A stretch of DNA of 36,448 bases from contig CACGHY010000011.1 of assembly GCA_902573085.1 (NCBI GenBank), positions 1-36,448 of the forward strand, read 5' to 3'. A program made the translations under genes and the position numbers. Positions 16,488 through 25,005 of this stretch are shown one piece after another. Origin of the DNA: an uncultured Candidatus Poseidoniales archaeon (GTDB taxonomy: Archaea > Thermoplasmatota > Poseidoniia > Poseidoniales > Thalassarchaeaceae). Positions within the stretch are counted from its first letter, which is position 1, and each line of letters starts with the position of its first letter. Under the pieces are notes generated by a model, which worked only from the letters and a program-made list of their open reading frames with translations, did no database searches and was not told the DNA's origin.

Positions 16488-17277
16488 TCATGGCTGCGAA
16501 CGTCAGTAGTGTTCTGTTGTCCACAGCCGGTGCTCCCTCTGACTCGGCCCCTGGCTCCGCTAGTGCAGCGATGGAGCTCAGAGCCTTCTCCTCTGCTGAG
16601 GTGATGACTCCGGACTTGGAAGCGGCCTTCAGGAACCCGAGAGTGTCTATCCCGCTCATGTTGTCGAGGAGCAGGGCCACGATCTTGGTCGGGTCCACGG
16701 ATGGGCCGTGCATCAACGCATCTGCCTCCCCGCTCTTAAGAAACGGGTTGACTGCCAGGGACTGCGCCTCGTAGAGGTCTAAGAGTCCCGGTCCTCCTGC
16801 CTTCCCTCCCTGGGACAGAGGTCCTACGCCTTCTGATGCGGGAGAGTCTACAGGTCGGCTAGTGACTTCACCGTCATCGCCCACAGTATGGATTACGTCC
16901 TGGGAGGCGCCTGCGGGCGCGCTTGCCGATGATGCAGACTCTGCTGCAATCTTAGCAGTCTGCTGGGCGGTCATTTTGATATTGGCCTCCATCAGGTCCA
17001 TTGCCGTCTCGAGTCTCTCGAACCTGTCCTTGACCATGTCCACCAACTCGGGGATCTTGTCCTGGCCTTGACTCGCCTGTGGGTCGCCGAGAACACCGAC
17101 TCTGGTTCCAGAGGGGGCGAACAGCCATGCCTCTAGATCAGTGGGCCTGAACTCGGTCGGGATGTCTACGTGCTCTACAGAGAGCCTCGATACTTTGTCG
17201 AGTCGCGAAGACATGCCTGAGTCAGTACCGGTTCCTGAGTCCTTGAACCTGCCCATAAACTCGTCGAGAAACCCCAT
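16456..17277 (-). CDS. FlaC/D/E-like archaellum accessory protein
   Basis: A 273-residue cytoplasmic protein without membrane segments. It has an N-terminal region (residues 1-65), a helical part (KIPELVDMVKDRFERLETAM, about 77-110), a low-complexity Ala/Ser/Gly linker (about 118-165) and a C-terminal helical domain (about 175-273) with LLDNMSGIDTLGFLKAASKS, GVITSAEEKALSSIAAL and RTLLTFAAMIEAWR. That C-terminal layout resembles FlaD/FlaE, which connect the motor to the chemotaxis system as part of the archaellum switch complex. It lies between archaellin 1 and flaF, where FlaC/D/E genes normally occur. The assignment rests on position and domain style, as similarity by eye is modest. Confidence 0.65.
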   Translation of the reverse strand: MGFLDEFMGRFKDSGTGTDSGMSSRLDKVSRLSVEHVDIPTEFRPTDLEAWLFAPSGTRVGVLGDPQASQGQDKIPELVDMVKDRFERLETAMDLMEANIKMTAQQTAKIAAESASSASAPAGASQDVIHTVGDDGEVTSRPVDSPASEGVGPLSQGGKAGGPGLLDLYEAQSLAVNPFLKSGEADALMHGPSVDPTKIVALLLDNMSGIDTLGFLKAASKSGVITSAEEKALSSIAALAEPGAESEGAPAVDNRTLLTFAAMIEAWRAQGTP

Positions 17278-17329
17278 AGTAGCACCCCATGCCGGTCCCT
17301 CCTGGCTGCTCCTCCTGTGTCGTACTTGC

Positions 17330-17995
17330 CTACATCATTGAGGAACCGAGAGTCAGTGAATCGACCTTCAGTTCCGCGACCGTCTCACCGCCGCCATCTA
17401 CAACGATCCTCATGTTTATGTCTGCTCCTTGGGTAAAGAGAGCGTCACAGCCGGTACCAGCATCATTTGTATCGAGAATGTTATTGTCTGCACTATCTGC
17501 TGTTCCAAGGGTGATCGACGTGTAGTACGTGTTCCCTGCTGAGAGTTCAAAGCTGTTGGCTGGCTGGGAATTGTCAGTCAGGTTCAACGCAGTAAGCTGG
17601 CCTGTATCGAAGAAAGCACCGACGGCACCTGAGACCTCGCAGCTGATATAGTAAGATATCTCGTTCGGGTATATACCCGCCGAGCCAGAGGAGACCCTCC
17701 AGACGACGTCCAAGGTTGACACGTGGTCCTCCCCATTACCGACTAGTGTGTCGGCTGTGCCGGTTACGATGACGTCTACTACGGATACCTTCCCCGAAAT
17801 CTGTTGCCTCGTGTCGCTGCTGGTCTGCTCTGCGTTCTGCTGCAGCTCCTCGGCGGTCTTGATGATGATCGTCGATGCGACTGCGGCCACTAGGATCAGG
17901 GCGATGAAGACGATCATCGCACCGATACCGATGGATCCAGATTCGTTGTCGTTCATGTTATTTCTCTCATTTGCAATTCTGTCTTTTCCGCTCAT
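17330..17995 (-). CDS. archaellin 1 (archaellum filament subunit)
   Basis: A 221-residue structural subunit of the archaellum filament. The N-terminus has a class III signal peptide followed by the long hydrophobic helix GSIGIGAMIVFIALILVAAV, very like haloarchaeal archaellins (GxxGIGTLIVFIAMVLVAAI), and then KTAEELQQNAEQTSSDTRQQISG. Cleavage by FlaK is expected before the helix, around ESG|SIG. The remainder is a beta-rich outer domain with two Cys (ISCEV and GTGCDAL). The start codon directly abuts the stop codon of archaellin 2, so the two are one transcript. The ATG at 17956 is an alternative, but the length match with archaellin 2 supports 17995. Confidence 0.93.
   Translation of the reverse strand: MSGKDRIANERNNMNDNESGSIGIGAMIVFIALILVAAVASTIIIKTAEELQQNAEQTSSDTRQQISGKVSVVDVIVTGTADTLVGNGEDHVSTLDVVWRVSSGSAGIYPNEISYYISCEVSGAVGAFFDTGQLTALNLTDNSQPANSFELSAGNTYYTSITLGTADSADNNILDTNDAGTGCDALFTQGADINMRIVVDGGGETVAELKVDSLTLGSSMM
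17811..17935 (-). repeat. 125-bp direct repeat, copy in archaellin 1
   Basis: Identical base for base to 18459-18583, offset 648 bp. It encodes the hydrophobic assembly helix and the following AEELQQNAEQTSSDTR segment. The identity includes silent positions, whereas flanking coding sequence has diverged. Confidence 0.95.
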
Positions 17996-18628
17996 TCAAA
18001 CCACACTCGCTCCTGCTGAAAGGGAGTCGATCTTCAGTTCGGTGACTGTCGTTCCCCCGTCGATTACAATTATTTTGAGTAGTAGTGTGTCGCCCACCTC
18101 AGCTAGGGTATCGCAGTTACCGTTGTCGATGAGGATGTCGAATTTGAAGACAGTTCCTGCATCGAGTTCTGCTGTGGCAGCGTAATCAGCGCCACTGAGT
18201 TGGTCCGCATTCACGCTCTCTGGGGCGGCTATAGTGCCACCTCCTGCATCTGTAGTTCCGAGGTTACCACCCACTCTACCGAAGGCAGCGTCGTCACCGC
18301 ACGTCAGGAACCAGTCGATGTTTTGCACCTGCAGGTTCACTGCTCCTGCAGCAACCTTGGCTGTAAAGACGAGGCTGTCGACGTTACTGTCGCCGTCTAG
18401 CCCTGATTGGTTTACCATCACCGCGACGATGTTGATCTTTCCGGAAATCTCCTTCCTTGTGTCGCTGCTGGTCTGCTCTGCGTTCTGCTGCAGCTCCTCG
18501 GCGGTCTTGATGATGATCGTCGATGCGACTGCGGCCACTAGGATCAGGGCGATGAAGACGATCATCGCACCGATACCGATGGAGCCTTCCTCTCGGTTTC
18601 TTTCTACTGTCTGGTATTCTTCGCTCAT
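17996..18628 (-). CDS. archaellin 2 (archaellum filament subunit)
   Basis: A 210-residue filament subunit, first gene of the archaellum transcript. It has the same class III signal and hydrophobic helix as archaellin 1, with expected cleavage near REEG|SIG, and a beta-rich outer domain with two Cys (LTCGDDA and GNCDTLA). The coding DNA for the signal/helix region is identical to archaellin 1 over 125 bases, while the outer domains differ strongly, apart from a similar last strand (TVTELKIDSLSAG versus TVAELKVDSLTLG). The ATG is preceded by GGGTGA at a normal distance and by a TATA-like element, and 88 bases separate it from the coiled-coil gene. Confidence 0.93.
   Translation of the reverse strand: MSEEYQTVERNREEGSIGIGAMIVFIALILVAAVASTIIIKTAEELQQNAEQTSSDTRKEISGKINIVAVMVNQSGLDGDSNVDSLVFTAKVAAGAVNLQVQNIDWFLTCGDDAAFGRVGGNLGTTDAGGGTIAAPESVNADQLSGADYAATAELDAGTVFKFDILIDNGNCDTLAEVGDTLLLKIIVIDGGTTVTELKIDSLSAGASVV
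18459..18583 (-). repeat. 125-bp direct repeat, copy in archaellin 2
   Basis: Second copy of the repeat at 17811-17935. Immediately outside the block the two genes differ (for example the first base on the left side, C versus T in the plus strand, and ATGGATCC versus ATGGAGCC on the right). Confidence 0.95.
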
Positions 18629-18658
18629 TGCGTGTTCACCCGTGCCCCCCTGTGAATG

Positions 18659-18680
18659 CTAATCATTTATGATATTACTG
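18659..18680 (-). promoter_or_regulatory. probable archaellum operon promoter
   Basis: The 88 bases between the coiled-coil gene and archaellin 2 are AT-rich. On the minus strand they contain AATATCATAAATGATT, a plausible TATA region about 35-45 bases before the archaellin 2 start, followed by a G-rich stretch and GGGTGA ribosome site. This suggests the filament and motor genes can be transcribed separately from the two genes upstream. Confidence 0.45.
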
Positions 18681-18716
18681 GAAAATGTGCCCGATAATAC
18701 AGTTCTGATGAGGCAA

Positions 18717-19760
18717 TTAACTGCCTATCCCTACTGCTTCTCGCAGGTTCAGCACCTCTATGGGGACGTGTACGACATCCCCAGGCCCCAGGTTCTCCAC
18801 GAGAGGGAGCCTCATCGCCTCGAAACCCTCTGGCATCCATGGGTCAAGAAGGAGCCCTTGCATGCGATTCGGGGTCCTGTTCTCGACCCTTGTCTGTACA
18901 TTCATGCTTCCATACTCGACGTCGTAGCCGGTGGTGATGTTCAAACTGCTACCAAGGAGTGATGTGGATGGGAAGGATCCGGACGGCCTGATCTCGATTC
19001 CGATCTCGATGAATCCTTCCGGGGGTATCTCTGGGATCTCGCACATCTTTGGAGAGGCGGACCACCCGTATGGTATGGGTGGAGCAAGCCTCATTGTTGA
19101 GATGTTATTCTCTCCCGTGTTCTCCAGGGTGATGACCATCAGGGCGTGGTCCTTGCCCTCTGGCCATTTCGTCCCTATCGAGAGGAAGAAGCTGTTCACG
19201 AGGAAGGGGCTGGCAGCCTCGTTGACAGCGACGGGGCCGAGTGCGCTGATCGCGTCCTCAAACGCCTTTGCCGCAGACGAGAGGTCCGACTCTAGGGCCT
19301 CCTTCCCCTGGTTTACCAGCGTGAGTGCTATGTCCTCTGTGTCGCTGAGCTCCCCCATCTCATTGAGGTGCCTCCCAAGGGTGTTCAGCGACCTCTCAAG
19401 TCCGTCTTTGCCCATCGATGCAACTGCGCCCTCTACGCAATCTGCTGCTGCCCCCCAGTTCCCCTCCCTGAGGTGCTGCAGACCTAGCATCGTAAGGTCC
19501 CAGGCGTTGCGATCGCCCTCTGACATCTGCTCGAGCTCCTCGAGGGATCTCTCTAGTGATGAGAGGGCCCTGTAGAGATCCATGATCTGGCCTTCTGCCT
19601 CTTCGACCTCCTTCGAGAGCTCCCTCAGCATCTTCCTGGCGCCGATTGGCCTGTTAGCCCATATTGCGAACTGGATGTTTTCGGCCTCTTCCTCGATGTA
19701 GTCGATCCGCTTGAGGGTAGCCTCGGCCCCTCCCGTCGCTGGAGCCTTCGTTCGTGTCAT
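18717..19760 (-). CDS. coiled-coil protein with C-terminal beta domain, archaellum-linked, unknown function
   Basis: A 347-residue protein that I do not recognise as a named family. The N-terminal 130 residues are helical and heptad-like (IDYIEEEAENIQFAIWANRP, KMLRELSKEVEEAEGQIMDL), followed by more helices with TPR-like spacing (LGLQHLREGNWGAAADCVEGA). The C-terminal 160 residues form a beta domain resembling CARDB/NEW3 modules (DHALMVITLENTGENNISTM, then GDVVHVPIEVLNLREAVGI). No signal peptide or membrane segment is seen, so the beta domain appears to be cytoplasmic. I start it at the ATG at 19760, one base after the stop codon of the giant gene and 8 bases behind GGAGG; an upstream ATG at 19799 would overlap that gene. 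The tight coupling implies a joint role with the giant protein. Confidence 0.75.
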   Translation of the reverse strand: MTRTKAPATGGAEATLKRIDYIEEEAENIQFAIWANRPIGARKMLRELSKEVEEAEGQIMDLYRALSSLERSLEELEQMSEGDRNAWDLTMLGLQHLREGNWGAAADCVEGAVASMGKDGLERSLNTLGRHLNEMGELSDTEDIALTLVNQGKEALESDLSSAAKAFEDAISALGPVAVNEAASPFLVNSFFLSIGTKWPEGKDHALMVITLENTGENNISTMRLAPPIPYGWSASPKMCEIPEIPPEGFIEIGIEIRPSGSFPSTSLLGSSLNITTGYDVEYGSMNVQTRVENRTPNRMQGLLLDPWMPEGFEAMRLPLVENLGPGDVVHVPIEVLNLREAVGIGS

Positions 19761-19761
19761 C

Positions 19762-22700
19762 TCAGTTGCCTCCACCTGGCTTCTGACCCGTCCTTCCAAG
19801 GATCTTCTTGATTCTGATAGCTCGGAGCTCTATGTCAGCGAGTTCACTGTAAAGCCTGTCGTATGAGCTGTCTAGGAACCTCAGGATCAGGTTCACGAGT
19901 AAGGGCGAGGCGATCATAAACGCGATTATTGATACCAGCGACGATGCCCCCAGGTCTATGGCGAGGGATGGTGAGACCAGTACGAATGGAAGGAAGGCAT
20001 AGGGAGAGCAGGAGATGATGGCTCGGAGCTCTTTCCTGGTGTTCTGTTGCTCTTTGTCGTGATCCTCCAGTATTGCCATCGTTCCGATCCTGGCTTTCTT
20101 CCTGTCATCGTGGATCGCTTGGAGTTCGCTGGAGGATAGCCATGCTACGAGCCCTGCGAACGCGATGGAGGCCGCGGCGCAAAGAACTGTCAGGGTTGTT
20201 GAGAAGCCGGTAAGCGAGAGCGCTCCGAACGCCATGGACGCCACATAGGATGACGCGTGAAGACGTCCCTCCTCCTCTTCCAAACCCTGTCTGACCAGGG
20301 AGAGGGCCAATAGAAACAGAACTGCAGACACAAGGAATGCAGACGGGAACTCTATACCAGATATTTCGACGGCTGGGGTTGACCACGAGTCAATGTCCAG
20401 GTCCTCTGTCAGGACGTCGTTCGTCACGACATTGCCGAAGATTCCTCCCTTCTGCATAATGGCATCTGGATAGGTGATATACGCCGTGCACGTGAGTTTC
20501 TCAGAGGACTTGTACCACGGGATTGGGTTTAGCTCGACAGCCCATGAGGCGGTGAAGTTGCCATTCGCCTTAAGAGCCGGTATCGTGAACGGAGCGAACA
20601 TGTTCGTCACGTCTGCGTAGGGCGTGGACGAGCAGTCGAGGTTCAGTTCGGACAAAGTGGGCATTACGGCGTATCCTGCATTTTTGACCGAAACGTCGAT
20701 CCAAGTGCTCTCCCCCTCTACGCCCCCTCCCCTGAATGTGATGCTGTTGACGAGTGGGTCTGACGATTCTGTCATCCGGAGTTTGACGACCAGGTCGGTT
20801 GAGTACTCCGTTGTCTTGGGCTCCTCTGGGTGTCTAAGTTGCAGGTAGATGTTCCAACCGTCTCCCGGTGCCGTATCTGTTCCTGGTATGATTACCTGGA
20901 TTATGATGGTCCCTCCATGAGCGGGGTCAGGGCTCCCTCCCTCGAATGGAGTGGTGGCGTCGAGTTGCCAATCCGAGTTGCATGTCTCTTCCGTCGCCTT
21001 CGTGGAGGCGATTCCTCTTCCGCCTGTGTCCGCTAGTTCGCAGCTAGCTGTCCCTGAATCAACGTCTTTATCGATATACATCCACCACTCAACTTCGGGG
21101 TAGAAATCCGAGTCCACGAGGCGTTCTGGGGGGTCTGCTGACGCGTCATAGGGGTCCATATCCCCGTTCAATGCCAGTGTGTAGGACCTTGGGTCGAATG
21201 AGCTGTCTCGATAGTTTATGTCCGCCCAGGGGATCTCGATCTGCCTGCAATTCGGGTCGTCGTTGTTCTCGCATTGGTATTGGCCTGCGGCATCGGCGCT
21301 CAGGGTGTAGGTGTCGTCGGTCTGGGCCCTGACGACAGTGATCGGGAAGGAGTTCTGCTGGGTCTCCATGGCAGCGTCCACGGGTACTCTCTTCAGGACG
21401 AACGTTCCTTGTTCGCCCATAATCGTGTCAGCATGTCTCATTCCAAATTCAAAGGTGATTGAGCTTGTCTGCCCTACTTGCAGGTACAGGTTTGTGGAGC
21501 CTAGCGAGTTACTGACTTCGAACCTATCTGGCTTAGAATCATCCTGTTCCATGTCTATGGTTTCCCACTGTATGGTGAGGTTGATCGGTGCGTTCCCCTT
21601 GTTCTCCATCTCGAATTCGATCGGCCTATCCACTCCGGGGACTATTGCAATCCTCTGTGGGGACTTGGTCAATTCCACATCGAAGACAGGGAGGACCTTG
21701 ATTCGAAGCGTCGAAGTCCCAGCCGGGACGCCCCCTCCCATTGCGACCCGTTCCGACAGTGGAACGGGCTGATCAATTCCATCGACTGTTTTTGTTGCAG
21801 GCCAAGTGGGGAACGGGTCTGTGATGTTTACCGCCCTCATAGTGAGGTTGTGGATGACGTCGGCTACTAGTATCTGATCCCCGTCTCTGAGAGGAGGCAG
21901 TGTGATGCTGAGGAGAACGGTGTGAGTCTCATACTGGTCTATCGTGAATCCGGATTCGTTGACCTGGTAGGACCAGTTGGTCATTCCCTCAGGGAAGGTC
22001 ACCGACAGATTCAGCGTCTCCATGAGGTTGCCATCGTTCCGCAACCCTATCTCCAGATCTAGGGTGTTCCCCGGGGCTACTTCCATTTGGGTGGGAGCAA
22101 TGAATAGTATTGCATGATCAGGGGCAACCTGCACCTTCCACTCGCTTGTGGACATGAGCTGTCCGTCATGAGAAGCATTCAGGAAGAATCTCTGGTCTTC
22201 ATCGGCTCTCGAGTCCTGGCCGGCTGTGGAGTAAATCCTGACAATCCCCTGTGACCCTGCTGGTACAAATAGGGTGGATTCGGTCACACAGGGCTGCATT
22301 TCCTCAGAGAAACAGACCTTGATCTTGTCCTGATCTAGATTGTCCAGCGACAGGTTGTAGGTGACGTTCTTGTTTCCAGTGTTATTGAGAAGGGCGACCA
22401 GAGTCTTTTGGCCCACTCTGCTATCAAGTGAGGGGGAAGGAGTGATTATCGCAGTAGAAGTCGGAGGGTATAGTTCTGCCGAGATGACTTCGGTGAGGGT
22501 GAAGAGCGCAGGGGCATATGCAAGCAGTTCTCCAGTCTCCGTGGAGTTAGCGTAAACCCAGACCTGGTGCGTCTCATCCGCTCTCGCAGACGCGGGGGGA
22601 GTGGCGGTGACCGTTATTTGCCGCTGGTTCTGGGTGGATGAACCGTCATTGTACAGATTGGTCTTCGAGGGTACGAGGTTCGCCGCGGTTGACCCGAGTG

Positions 22701-24876
22701 TGATGGTCCATCCGGGCTTAGGGACGTATCCGATGGTGAAGTTTGCTGGATCATTTCCTGTGTTCTCCAACACCACCTCAGAGGATATGGCGGTGCCGGG
22801 ATCCCCATTTGCTGCACCTGAGGAAGTAAGCTCTGCTGACCAGATTTCAGCTATTGACATGGAAACCGTGGCCGTGGCGTTACGGGAAATTGCCCCTGAG
22901 AACGCAGCCCAAGATGATGTCGCCATGAAAGAGAAGTTGAGATGACCTGCTGATGGGTATTGGAAATCTGGGGTTGGGCCGAAGCTCAGTCCCACCATGC
23001 CGTATCCAGTCTCTCCTGGTAGGAGTTCCAAGGTTGAGGCGGAGGACGAGGAGGAGGTCTGGACCGTAGCAGTCCAGCGCGAATTCTCGATGAGGCTGGA
23101 ACCAGCTGGAGTATCCTGAAGGAAGACCTTGCCATTGGAGCAGGTGGACTCTTTCCAAGGGCTCCCAGATGCAGCAGTGGTCGGCGCTAGGGAGGTACAT
23201 GGCATGGCACTTAGGGATACTTGGGCCAAGGTGCTGTTTGAACCAAGATTGTGAACTATCGTCACTTCGAAGCCCACGAACCTGTTGGTATTTCCTCCCA
23301 TTATATCATTCACCGAAATATCGCTGATTTCGCCGGTCATGGAGATGTCCAACTCTACAACACTATCTATCACTAGAGTCGTCTGGTTGACTGCTGGAAC
23401 ACCTCCCTGTAGGGGTATTGCTTGAATCATCAAGTCCACTCTCTCAATAGAAGAGACCTTCCAGGACGGATTTAGTGGCATCTCTAGCTCCGGGGTAGTG
23501 ATTGTTACTGGAAGTGTCCTAGTCTCGTTTGGCAACAAGACGTCGGTGATTGTAACGGGTGAGTCAATGATCCAATATGGCACAGATTCCGTAGCTCCTA
23601 CATCGATCTGATACTGGGCTGGAGCTGTGCCGGTGTTCACCAAGGTGTACTGCAGGGTCCTAGGGGAGCCAGGGGTGATGTTCGCGAAGTTTTCCCCCAT
23701 CGAATGGCTGTGGTTCTGGAAAATCTCCGCACTGAATGTACCTCCAGCCATGACCATGGTGCTGGCAAAGAGGACGTATCCCGCTCTTTCACTTTGAATT
23801 GCATGAGTTTGCTGGGCACCTACATTGAGTAGATTATTTGGCCCATGTATCTGGTCAGTGGTATTTACCCAGTAGTTAGCAGGGTCGGAATTGTTGCTCT
23901 GTGTCACAGTGAAGTTGTCCTCAACGGTTCCAGAGTTCTGTAGTATGAAGTTCAGTGTTGACTGCGAGCCTGGATCGACATTCCGGTTGTTAGCTGGTAT
24001 TAGAGACGCCCTCAGGGCGACAAAGCTAACTATTCTGGATTCGATGGTAACCGAAACCTGAGTAGAGCCTGAGACAAGGAGACTACCACTTAGGGTGTAA
24101 TCGCCCTCCAGACTAGAGCCATCGAAAGATATTGTGATGTTATCAGGAGTTGGGGGGTCTGCAAGGCTTCCAGGTTGCAATTCCTCTGTACTCGAGGACA
24201 GGGGGATGCTCGAACCGCCCAGCGATGGGGTTAGTGTTAGTTGGGCTGTGACATCGACTGGCTGGTTACCTGTGTTGAGAACAGTGATAGCTCCTTCCCA
24301 TAGGGCTCTTGCGAGGGAAGATCCATCAGATGGCAGGGAGTCTGCAATGCGTGAGGCAGACTCTACCTCTGCTACGCTGACACCGGATAGAGACATCTGG
24401 TTATTGCTCGAGTCGGTGTCGGTTGAGGATGGGTCCCATGATGCAGTTATTTCGTATCCTGATCCTGATAACGAAGATGCGTCCCAGTACATAACACTGT
24501 TAACCTGGCCTCCTGGACTTATGGTGGCAGGCCTGGTGTCAACTACTACTCCGTTAACCTCGAGGGTGATATTCCCTTCGGCACTAGACCCGCCTTGATT
24601 GGTAGATCCCACGATAATAACGTGATTTACGGGGGCCAGTGTAGGGGTTCCTCCGACCAAAGCGGAGGGTGTGGTGACGTCTAGGTCTGTTACTACAACA
24701 TCCGGGCCTATTTGGCGAGTAGAGCTTGGCATTGGGTTATCTTCGTCCGTAGCAACTGGAATTCCAGAAAGCAGGGGAGAGAGGAAAAATAGAGCAACTA
24801 GAATCGTGGCCTTGCTAGCCGTATTCGTTGTCCTGTGCGGGTTTCTCGAAGAATCTTGACTGGGATATGTTCGCAT
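19762..24876 (-). CDS. giant exported CARDB/NEW3-domain membrane-anchored surface protein
   Basis: A 1704-residue cell-surface protein. Residues 22-39 form a signal peptide core (KATILVALFFLSPLLSGIPV). About 1450 residues follow, made of repeated immunoglobulin-like beta modules of CARDB/NEW3 type, with recurring strands such as GNITLEVNGVVVDTRPATIS, VLENTGNDPANFTIGYVPKP, LRNDGNLMETLNLSVTFPEG and MENKGNAPINLTIQWETIDM. Asn-x-Ser/Thr sites are very frequent, suggesting N-glycosylation. Cys occur in nearby pairs (CENNDDPNC, KVCFSEEMQPC). The last 190 residues hold about five membrane segments (about 1513-1530, 1544-1583, 1626-1668) and a charged tail, so the modules face outward. It precedes the coiled-coil gene by one base and lies just upstream of the archaellins. 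It may be an envelope, adhesin or archaellum-anchoring protein; the function is not established. Confidence 0.85.
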   Translation of the reverse strand: MRTYPSQDSSRNPHRTTNTASKATILVALFFLSPLLSGIPVATDEDNPMPSSTRQIGPDVVVTDLDVTTPSALVGGTPTLAPVNHVIIVGSTNQGGSSAEGNITLEVNGVVVDTRPATISPGGQVNSVMYWDASSLSGSGYEITASWDPSSTDTDSSNNQMSLSGVSVAEVESASRIADSLPSDGSSLARALWEGAITVLNTGNQPVDVTAQLTLTPSLGGSSIPLSSSTEELQPGSLADPPTPDNITISFDGSSLEGDYTLSGSLLVSGSTQVSVTIESRIVSFVALRASLIPANNRNVDPGSQSTLNFILQNSGTVEDNFTVTQSNNSDPANYWVNTTDQIHGPNNLLNVGAQQTHAIQSERAGYVLFASTMVMAGGTFSAEIFQNHSHSMGENFANITPGSPRTLQYTLVNTGTAPAQYQIDVGATESVPYWIIDSPVTITDVLLPNETRTLPVTITTPELEMPLNPSWKVSSIERVDLMIQAIPLQGGVPAVNQTTLVIDSVVELDISMTGEISDISVNDIMGGNTNRFVGFEVTIVHNLGSNSTLAQVSLSAMPCTSLAPTTAASGSPWKESTCSNGKVFLQDTPAGSSLIENSRWTATVQTSSSSSASTLELLPGETGYGMVGLSFGPTPDFQYPSAGHLNFSFMATSSWAAFSGAISRNATATVSMSIAEIWSAELTSSGAANGDPGTAISSEVVLENTGNDPANFTIGYVPKPGWTITLGSTAANLVPSKTNLYNDGSSTQNQRQITVTATPPASARADETHQVWVYANSTETGELLAYAPALFTLTEVISAELYPPTSTAIITPSPSLDSRVGQKTLVALLNNTGNKNVTYNLSLDNLDQDKIKVCFSEEMQPCVTESTLFVPAGSQGIVRIYSTAGQDSRADEDQRFFLNASHDGQLMSTSEWKVQVAPDHAILFIAPTQMEVAPGNTLDLEIGLRNDGNLMETLNLSVTFPEGMTNWSYQVNESGFTIDQYETHTVLLSITLPPLRDGDQILVADVIHNLTMRAVNITDPFPTWPATKTVDGIDQPVPLSERVAMGGGVPAGTSTLRIKVLPVFDVELTKSPQRIAIVPGVDRPIEFEMENKGNAPINLTIQWETIDMEQDDSKPDRFEVSNSLGSTNLYLQVGQTSSITFEFGMRHADTIMGEQGTFVLKRVPVDAAMETQQNSFPITVVRAQTDDTYTLSADAAGQYQCENNDDPNCRQIEIPWADINYRDSSFDPRSYTLALNGDMDPYDASADPPERLVDSDFYPEVEWWMYIDKDVDSGTASCELADTGGRGIASTKATEETCNSDWQLDATTPFEGGSPDPAHGGTIIIQVIIPGTDTAPGDGWNIYLQLRHPEEPKTTEYSTDLVVKLRMTESSDPLVNSITFRGGGVEGESTWIDVSVKNAGYAVMPTLSELNLDCSSTPYADVTNMFAPFTIPALKANGNFTASWAVELNPIPWYKSSEKLTCTAYITYPDAIMQKGGIFGNVVTNDVLTEDLDIDSWSTPAVEISGIEFPSAFLVSAVLFLLALSLVRQGLEEEEGRLHASSYVASMAFGALSLTGFSTTLTVLCAAASIAFAGLVAWLSSSELQAIHDDRKKARIGTMAILEDHDKEQQNTRKELRAIISCSPYAFLPFVLVSPSLAIDLGASSLVSIIAFMIASPLLVNLILRFLDSSYDRLYSELADIELRAIRIKKILGRTGQKPGGGN

Positions 24877-24889
24877 CGCTTCCGCTCCC

Positions 24890-24904
24890 CTCCTCGTAGA
24901 GGAG
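24890..24904 (-). promoter_or_regulatory. leader hairpin next to the ribosome site of the giant gene
   Basis: A perfect 6-bp inverted repeat (CTCCTC, loop of three, GAGGAG) lies in the leader of the giant gene, 13-28 bases before its ATG. Its downstream arm, GAGGAG, runs directly into the G-rich ribosome-binding sequence (GGGGAG), so folding would partly hide it. A translational control role is inference. Confidence 0.35.
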
Positions 24905-24968
24905 ACTAACCATCATTATGAAACAACCGGAGGAAATATTGCACGTCATTTTTCTTTCGGGTTTGCAA

Positions 24969-24982
24969 CCGATGTTATGAAA
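24969..24982 (+). promoter_or_regulatory. possible TATA box of the YfaP-like gene
   Basis: ATGTTATGAAAAGT is centred about 29 bases upstream of the GTG at 25006, the spacing expected for a leaderless archaeal transcript. No ribosome-binding sequence precedes the GTG, which agrees with leaderless initiation. Confidence 0.4.
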
Positions 24983-25005
24983 AGTCACTGCTCACGTTCG
25001 GTCAC

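Noticed and set aside
17811-18583. Mobile element or CRISPR-like repeat
   Set aside because: The two identical copies are in-frame coding segments of paralogous archaellins, with no transposase, terminal repeats or spacers.
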